Shown here one piece after another: positions 59,053 through 64,000 of a stretch of DNA of 64,000 nt (the first letter of the stretch is position 1; every line of letters begins with the position of its first letter). Origin of the DNA: Chloroflexota bacterium (GTDB taxonomy: Bacteria > Chloroflexota > Limnocylindria > Limnocylindrales > CSP1-4); NCBI GenBank assembly GCA_005883615.1, contig VBEC01000016.1:62001-126000 (forward strand), read 5' to 3'. The position numbers and the translations under genes were made by a program. Below the pieces are notes generated by a model that saw only the letters and a list, made by a program, of their open reading frames with translations, was not told where the DNA came from and searched no databases.

Positions 59053-59852
59053 CGGTTCTGAGTCGCGTCTCCAGCCCGTTCGCCTTCGGAAGCGGACGAG
59101 CTCGCTTCCTCATCGAGCGCAACGTCTACGTCTACCGGCGGACGTACATGACGCTCGTGTCCGGCTTCTTCGAGCCGCTGTTCTACTTGCTCGCGATGGG
59201 CTTCGGGCTGGGTGTCCTCGTCGGCCAGGTTCCGGGGCCCGACGGACGGGATATTTCGTACACGGTGTTCATCGCGCCGGCGCTGCTGGCTGCCTCGGCG
59301 ATGAACGGCGCGATCTACGACAGCACGTTCAACGTCTTCTTCAAGCTCAACTACGAGAAGGTCTACAACGCCGTGCTGGCCACCCCGCTCGGGGTCGGCG
59401 ACGTCGCACTCGGAGAGATCATCTGGGCGCTCATCCGAGGGCAGCTGTACGCGATCGGTTTCATGGGCGTCGTCCTGCTGCTCGGCCTGATGCCCTCCGC
59501 GTGGGGGTTGCTCGCCGTCCCAGCGTCGGTCCTGCTGGGCTTCGCGGCGGCCGGCCTCGGCATGGCGGCGACTTCGTTCATGAAAACCTGGCAGGACCTC
59601 GATCTCGTGCAGCTCGTGGTGCTCCCGGTCTTCCTGTTCTCCGGCACGTTCTACCCGCTGTCGGTGTATCCGGAACCGCTGCGCACGATCGTTCAGTTCT
59701 CACCCCTCTATCGCGGCACAGACCTGATCCGCCGCCTGATGACGGGGGCGCTCGATCCGGTCATGCTCCTCGATCTCGGCTATCTCGCGCTGCTCGGCAT
59801 GGTCGGGCTGGCAATCGTGTCGCGGCGCTTGGACAAGCTGCTGCTCAAGTGA
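59049..59852 (+). CDS. ABC-2 permease (NodJ-like) B
   Basis: 267 residues from GTG 59049, whose overlap with the previous stop fixes the start. The N-terminus has a basic stretch (GRARFLIERNVYVYRRTYMT), then six membrane helices. VVLPVFLFSGTFYPLSVYPE and PLYRGTDLIRRLMTG are the family's closing motif. It is paralogous to the upstream permease but clearly diverged, so a heterodimer is more likely than a duplicate. It ends 37 bases before the uracil-DNA glycosylase gene. Confidence 0.9.
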   Translation: MTVLSRVSSPFAFGSGRARFLIERNVYVYRRTYMTLVSGFFEPLFYLLAMGFGLGVLVGQVPGPDGRDISYTVFIAPALLAASAMNGAIYDSTFNVFFKLNYEKVYNAVLATPLGVGDVALGEIIWALIRGQLYAIGFMGVVLLLGLMPSAWGLLAVPASVLLGFAAAGLGMAATSFMKTWQDLDLVQLVVLPVFLFSGTFYPLSVYPEPLRTIVQFSPLYRGTDLIRRLMTGALDPVMLLDLGYLALLGMVGLAIVSRRLDKLLLK

Positions 59853-59889
59853 GACGCCGCCCCCTTCGACGCCGCCGTCGACGCCGAAT

Positions 59890-60603
59890 GTGACCGATCC
59901 TGACGAGCGGGCCACGCGTCTATCGGCGTTGGCCGAACTCAACACTGAGGTCATAGCCTGCCGACGCTGCCCCCGCCTTGTTGCCTGGCGGGAGGAGGCG
60001 GCCCGCCAAAGGCCGCGCCGCTATGCGTCCGACGCGTACTGGGCCAAACCCGTGCCGGGTTTCGGCGACCCCGATGGGGGCATCCTGATCGTCGGCCTGG
60101 CTCCGGCCGCGCACGGAGGCAACCGGACCGGCCGGATATTCACCGGCGACCGCTCGGGCGACTTTCTGTTTGCCTCGCTGCACCGGGTGGGGCTGGCCAA
60201 TCAGTCGACGAGCGTTTCCCGGGACGACGGCCTCCAGCTGCGAGGCGCGTACGTCGCTGCGATCGTCCGCTGCGCGCCGCCAACCAACAGGCCGACGCCG
60301 GAGGAGCGCGACACCTGCCTGCCATACCTGGTCCGGGAGCTGCGCATCCTGAGCGAAGTCCGCGTCATCGTCGCCCTGGGCGCGTTCGCCTGGGACGGGG
60401 CCCTGCGCGCGCTCGCGGCTCTCGCCTACGTCGCCCGCCCGCGGCCTGCCTTCGGCCATGGCACCGAGGCCGTCGTTGGGCCGTACCGCCTGATCGGCAC
60501 CTATCACCCGAGCCAGCAGAACACGTTCACCGGCAAGCTGACCGAGGCGATGCTCGACGCGATCTTCGTTCGGGTTCGAGCCTTCGCCGAGGTCGCTCGG
60601 TAG
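59890..60603 (+). CDS. Family 5 uracil-DNA glycosylase (UdgB-like)
   Basis: 237 residues, GTG start. [16 protein letters not shown] carries the CxxC of the iron-sulphur site, with later cysteines in IVRCAPP and RDTCLPYL as ligands. The active-site block is [20 protein letters not shown] and [10 protein letters not shown], where family 5 enzymes have Ala instead of the usual Asp. The C-terminal [16 protein letters not shown] is the leucine-loop region. It removes uracil, and hypoxanthine in some members, from DNA. It precedes dnaJ by 11 bases. Confidence 0.93.
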   Translation: MTDPDERATRLSALAELNTEVIACRRCPRLVAWREEAARQRPRRYASDAYWAKPVPGFGDPDGGILIVGLAPAAHGGNRTGRIFTGDRSGDFLFASLHRVGLANQSTSVSRDDGLQLRGAYVAAIVRCAPPTNRPTPEERDTCLPYLVRELRILSEVRVIVALGAFAWDGALRALAALAYVARPRPAFGHGTEAVVGPYRLIGTYHPSQQNTFTGKLTEAMLDAIFVRVRAFAEVAR

Positions 60604-60614
60604 ACTCTCGGCCA

Positions 60615-61739
60615 ATGGCAACCGAGCTCGACTACTACGCAGTCCTGGGGGTTTCACGCGAAGCGACGGAAGCCGAGCTGAAGCGGGCCTTCCGCAAGCT
60701 CGCGCAGCAGTGGCACCCTGACGTGAACAAGGATGCCGCGGCGCATGAGCGCTTCAAGGAGATCAACGAGGCCTACCAGGTCCTGTCCGATCCGCAGCGG
60801 CGCCAGGCGTACGACCTGTTCGGACGGGCCGGCGTGGCTGGCGCAGGTGAGGGCTTCGGGGCCGGATTCGAGGGCGGCTTCGGGGGTTTTGGGGACATCT
60901 TCGATGCGTTCTTCGGTGGCGGCACGGGTACGGCCCGGCGCGGTCGCCCTGCCCCCGGCGCCGACCTGCGCTACGACCTGCGGATCACCTTCGAGGAAGC
61001 GATCCTCGGGGTCGAGAAGGAGATCGAATTCCCCGTCCTTGAGCGCTGCCCAACCTGCAGCGGGTCGGGCGCCAAGCCGGGAACGTCGCCCACGACGTGT
61101 CCTCAATGCAACGGCCGCGGCGAGGTTCGGACGGTTCGCCAGACGATGCTGGGGCAGATGGTCAACGTCTCGGCCTGCCCGCGCTGCCGCGGTGAGGGCC
61201 GGATCGTCGAGCAGCCCTGTGAAACGTGCCGGGGCGACGGCCGTTTCGAGAAGCGCAAGAAGCTGCGCGTCACGATCCCCGCGGGCATCGACGAGGGACA
61301 CCAGATCCGCCTGTCCAACGAGGGTGAAGTCGGTCCACGCGGCGGAGCTGCGGGGAGCCTGTACGTCGCGGTCCACGTCGCGCCCCACAAGCGGTTGAGT
61401 CGCGAGGGCACGGAGCTGTTCTACGAGCTCGGTGTCTCGATCGCGCAGGCGGCACTTGGAACGACGATCAAGGTGCCCACGATCGAAGGCGACGAGGAGG
61501 TCGAGATCAAGCCGGGGACGCAGCCCGGAACGGAGGTGCGGCTGCGCGGCCGGGGCGTCCCGCACCTTAGGCGGTCGGGGATGCGCGGCGACCTGCACGT
61601 GCTCATCAACGTCGCCATCCCGACCAAGCTCAACAAGCGCCAGCGCGAGCTGCTTGAAACCTACGCAGCCGAGTCCGGAGAACAGGTCGGGTCGAACCCA
61701 GGGCGCATCTTCGAGCGCGTCCGCGACGCACTTGGCTGA
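60615..61739 (+). CDS. dnaJ: Chaperone DnaJ (Hsp40)
   Basis: 374 residues. The J domain starts [20 protein letters not shown] and has the HPD triad in [10 protein letters not shown] Gly/Phe-rich stretch ([20 protein letters not shown]) follows. The zinc domain has four CxxCxGxG repeats: [32 protein letters not shown]. The C-terminal substrate domains end the protein. It partners DnaK, but here lies 4.4 kb downstream of dnaK behind an exporter and a glycosylase. prmA follows, overlapping. Confidence 0.98.
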   Translation: MATELDYYAVLGVSREATEAELKRAFRKLAQQWHPDVNKDAAAHERFKEINEAYQVLSDPQRRQAYDLFGRAGVAGAGEGFGAGFEGGFGGFGDIFDAFFGGGTGTARRGRPAPGADLRYDLRITFEEAILGVEKEIEFPVLERCPTCSGSGAKPGTSPTTCPQCNGRGEVRTVRQTMLGQMVNVSACPRCRGEGRIVEQPCETCRGDGRFEKRKKLRVTIPAGIDEGHQIRLSNEGEVGPRGGAAGSLYVAVHVAPHKRLSREGTELFYELGVSIAQAALGTTIKVPTIEGDEEVEIKPGTQPGTEVRLRGRGVPHLRRSGMRGDLHVLINVAIPTKLNKRQRELLETYAAESGEQVGSNPGRIFERVRDALG

Positions 61740-62721
61740 GGAGGACGGCACCTCGGCTGAGGGGACGTGGCTCGAGCTGGCGGTCACCGCCGACCTCGAA
61801 GCCGTCGAAGCCGTTAGCGAGATCCTGTCACGCGTCGCGTCCGGCGGCGTGAGCGTCGAGCCGGCGTTCGAGCTCCTCCACGAAGGCCTCGATGCCCGCG
61901 TCGATCCCGCCCGGCCGGCGATCGTCCGCGGTTACCTTCCGGGACGCGACCGCCTGGCCGCACGGAGAGCCGTGGCCGCTGCTCGCGAGGGCCTCGGTCA
62001 TCTCCAGGCTTTCGGCCTGCGGCCGATCGGGGAGCTCCAGACCCGCGTCGTCCACGAATCGGACTGGGCAAGCGCATGGAAGCGGCACTTCCCGGTGCTG
62101 CGGGTCGGCCGGCGAGTCGTCATCCGTCCCACCTGGCGACGCCATCGACGTCAGCGGGGTGAGGTCGTCCTTGCGCTCGACCCTGGAATGGCGTTCGGCA
62201 CCGGGCTCCACCCGACCACCCGGCTGTGCCTTGCCGGTATCGAGCGCTGGGCGGACGACGGCCGGCTGACGGCCGAATCGCGCGTCCTCGACGTTGGCTG
62301 CGGATCCGGCATCCTGGCCATCGCGGCGGGACTCTTCGGCGCCGGCCATATCCTCGGCCTCGACCCCGATCCGATCGCCGTCGAGGCGACGGCCGCCAAC
62401 GCGAAGCGCAACGGGCTCGCCGCTCGGCTGCACGTCCGGCGCGGCAGCCTGCCATCGCGTGAGGCGCCCGTTGATTTCGTCCTCGCCAATCTGATCGCCT
62501 CGCTGGTGGTCGACCTGGCGGCAGGTTTCGCGCGGGAGATGCGGCCGGGCGGACGCCTGTTGGCCTCGGGCATCTTCGTCGATCGAGAAGCGGACGTCCG
62601 TCGGGCATTCAAAACGGCAGGCCTGACGCCGAGCGGCCGCTGGGTCGAGGGAGAGTGGGTCGCCCTGGAAGCCACGGCCCGGTCGGAAGGGTCCCCCCTA
62701 CAATCGTCCGGTGGCCGCTGA
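61732..62721 (+). CDS. prmA: Ribosomal protein L11 methyltransferase
   Basis: About 329 residues if it starts at TTG 61732, overlapping the dnaJ stop by eight bases; no better start is visible, and the frame upstream only shadows dnaJ. PrmA's marks are [20 protein letters not shown] (substrate and SAM entry), [15 protein letters not shown] (motif I), [20 protein letters not shown], and [16 protein letters not shown]. It trimethylates ribosomal protein L11. dnaJ-prmA adjacency is common in Gram-positives and Chloroflexota. The following HIT gene overlaps its end. Confidence 0.93.
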   Translation: MAEEDGTSAEGTWLELAVTADLEAVEAVSEILSRVASGGVSVEPAFELLHEGLDARVDPARPAIVRGYLPGRDRLAARRAVAAAREGLGHLQAFGLRPIGELQTRVVHESDWASAWKRHFPVLRVGRRVVIRPTWRRHRRQRGEVVLALDPGMAFGTGLHPTTRLCLAGIERWADDGRLTAESRVLDVGCGSGILAIAAGLFGAGHILGLDPDPIAVEATAANAKRNGLAARLHVRRGSLPSREAPVDFVLANLIASLVVDLAAGFAREMRPGGRLLASGIFVDREADVRRAFKTAGLTPSGRWVEGEWVALEATARSEGSPLQSSGGR

Positions 62722-63058
62722 CTGCCTGTTCTGCCGGATCGCTGCCGGCGAGATCCCGTCCGACCAGGTGCATTCCGACGATCTGGTGGTTGCATTCCGG
62801 GACATCGCGCCGCGTGCACCGACGCACATCCTCATCCTCCCGCGCGAGCACATTCCGTCGGCCGCCTCCCTCACCGAGGAGCATGGTCCGCTACTGGGCC
62901 GGATCTTTGCCGTGATTGCTGAGACCGCGCGGAAGGAGGGCATCGCCGACTCCGGCTACCGGATTGTCTCGAATGTGGGCCGCTGGGGCGGCCAGACCGT
63001 CGACCATCTCCACTTTCACCTGATGGGCGGCCGCCCGTTCACGTGGCCGCCGGGGTGA
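62711..63058 (+). CDS. HIT-family nucleotide-binding hydrolase (HINT type)
   Basis: 115 residues, GTG start inside the end of prmA. CLFCRIAAGEIPSDQVHSDD gives the N-terminal CxxC of HINT proteins, then VVAFRDIAPRAPTHILILPR and the catalytic histidine triad DHLHFHLMGG. It hydrolyses AMP-lysine-type phosphoramidates in the cytoplasm. Its stop overlaps the GTG of the next gene. Confidence 0.95.
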   Translation: MAADCLFCRIAAGEIPSDQVHSDDLVVAFRDIAPRAPTHILILPREHIPSAASLTEEHGPLLGRIFAVIAETARKEGIADSGYRIVSNVGRWGGQTVDHLHFHLMGGRPFTWPPG

Positions 63059-63600
63059 GCCGGCGGTCCCACGCCATCGGGCTCGCCATTGCCGGCATGG
63101 CCCTGGCAGTCGTATCCGGTGGCTGCGGCACGGCGTCCCGGAACGCGACATCCGAACCAACCGCCAGCCTTCCCATCGCGTCGATCTCGCCGGTGATCGC
63201 GTTGACCCAAGCGCAGGTCGTGCGCGCGCTTAGCGCGGCAGGCCTGGCGCTGACCGCAGCCCGCCTACCGTTTCGGCCGCCCGAGCCACCCGATCTGATG
63301 GCAGTACCGCGGGCTGTATTCCAGGCGGTGCTCCCGGCCGACCCGACACACGGCTACATCGTCGTCTACCAGCTGCGTGACGAAGCCACCGCGGCCACGG
63401 CTGGGCGGGAGCTGGCCGACTATCTCGCCACCGGCTATGGCCGCACGCAGTTCCCGCCCGACGCCAATCACGTCCTTCGCCAACTCCAGACAACCCTGAT
63501 CTCGTTCTCCTGGTCGCCTGCCAGCTCGCCGGACCCGAACACCTCGAAGATCGCCGATGCCCTGCAGACGGTGGGAACGCCGATCGACGTCCCCCGGTAG
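63055..63600 (+). CDS. Predicted lipoprotein, unknown function
   Basis: 181 residues from GTG 63055, chosen for the GTGA overlap with the HIT stop; GTG 63043 is an alternative. The signal ends in a lipobox (ALAVVSGGC). After a Thr/Ser-rich linker there is a domain of about 120 residues (LTQAQVVRALSAAGLALTAA ... HGYIVVYQLRDEATAATAGR ... FPPDANHVLRQLQTTLISFSW). It would be anchored outside the membrane. The family is not recognised. It ends eight bases before the convergent ligase gene. Confidence 0.8.
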   Translation: MSRRSHAIGLAIAGMALAVVSGGCGTASRNATSEPTASLPIASISPVIALTQAQVVRALSAAGLALTAARLPFRPPEPPDLMAVPRAVFQAVLPADPTHGYIVVYQLRDEATAATAGRELADYLATGYGRTQFPPDANHVLRQLQTTLISFSWSPASSPDPNTSKIADALQTVGTPIDVPR

Positions 63601-63608
63601 CGCCAGCC

Positions 63609-64000
63609 TCACCCGGCGGCGACCTCCTCGGCGGTCCGGTCCTGGGTCGTCGCGGCCTCGGCGGTCGGCGCCGGTTGTGTCCCGCCCACCCACGCTCGGA
63701 CCTCGTTCCGCTTGACCTTGAAGGTGTGCGTCCGTGGAAAGTCGTCGTGTGGCCACAGACGCCACCCTGAAAGGCGCTGGTTGATTCCCAGGGTTGCATT
63801 GGCCTGCTTGACGAGCGGCTCGATCCTCTCGTGGAGCGCTTCCTGGCGCGCGGCCGCTTCGAGACGGTCAAGGTCATGGCCCGCCGGGGCAAGGACCACG
63901 GCCTCGATCCTGCCGGGCCTCGTCTCGACCACCACCGAATCTCGGACGCCCGCCACCCGGAGGGCGTTCTCGATGTCCTCGGGGTACACGTTGAAGCCGT
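63609..64000 (-). CDS. AMP-binding (acyl-CoA synthetase-type) protein, C-terminal part
   Basis: The frame is open at base 64000 and stops at 63609, giving the last ~130 residues. GFNVYPEDIENALRVAGVRD is the start of the C-terminal domain of ANL-superfamily ligases, and FPRTHTFKVKRNEVRAW carries the catalytic lysine region (PRTxTxKxxR). The tail is Ala/Thr-rich. The full enzyme would activate a carboxylic acid as an acyl-AMP and then transfer it, usually to CoA. The N-terminal domain lies outside the window, so the substrate class is unknown. Confidence 0.88.
   Translation of the reverse strand, partial: GFNVYPEDIENALRVAGVRDSVVVETRPGRIEAVVLAPAGHDLDRLEAAARQEALHERIEPLVKQANATLGINQRLSGWRLWPHDDFPRTHTFKVKRNEVRAWVGGTQPAPTAEAATTQDRTAEEVAAG

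Overview
The window is high-GC, gene-dense bacterial chromosome. Overlapping ATGA/GTGA gene pairs and GTG/TTG starts are common. Several things point to Chloroflexota (Limnocylindria-like) or a deep relative of Actinomycetota: a CIRCE-controlled hrcA-grpE-dnaK operon, the order rpsT-lepA-hemW-hrcA-grpE-dnaK-dnaJ-prmA-HIT, a gap-pgk-eno cluster, actinobacterial-type LexA boxes (GAAC-N4-GTTC), a DUF5679 mini-protein and a deazaflavin (F420)-type oxidoreductase. That placement is inference; no rRNA is present to settle it. I saw no insertion sequence, prophage or CRISPR array.

Layout. 1-5.3 kb: 5' end of comEA, two tiny proteins, a CGNR regulator, a hotdog thioesterase, a DUF1801 protein, leuS and tRNA-Ala(GGC). 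5.4-11.5 kb: a DUF427 protein, then a MarR regulator with a heterodimeric ABC exporter. 11.5-17.4 kb: phosphoketolase, acetate kinase and a glycogen-debranching-type glucosidase, a plausible glycogen-to-acetate route. 17.4-25.2 kb: F420-type oxidoreductase, ankyrin protein, NDH-2, membrane acyltransferase, YgjP-type metallopeptidase, an ABC-2 exporter and tRNA-Ala(CGC).

25.4-35.3 kb is an SOS mutagenesis (mutasome) locus: imuA-imuB-DUF6504, then dnaE2 3 kb downstream. Both units have a perfect LexA box that directly abuts the -10 hexamer. A lipoprotein, a small membrane ORF and a secreted GH18 glycosidase, all on the minus strand, lie between them. 35.3-40.8 kb: a membrane protein, a 1205-residue cell-surface protein with a lamin-tail domain and serial OB-like modules, and a nucleoside phosphorylase. 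40.8-46.6 kb: DUF5679, a terminator, a ROK sugar kinase that appears to start at CTG, and gap-pgk-eno.

46.6-63.6 kb: ribosomal protein S20 with a long histone-like tail, an EamA transporter, lepA, a CPBP-like protein, hemW, the CIRCE heat-shock operon, a frameshifted XRE/nuclease-like gene, an ABC exporter, family 5 uracil-DNA glycosylase, dnaJ, prmA, a HIT protein and a lipoprotein. The window ends inside an acyl-CoA-synthetase-type gene. No single wholly new system stands out. The best leads are the LexA-box architecture and the insert-bearing DnaE2, the LTD/OB surface protein, the CTG-start ROK kinase, the S20 tail and the small membrane proteins.
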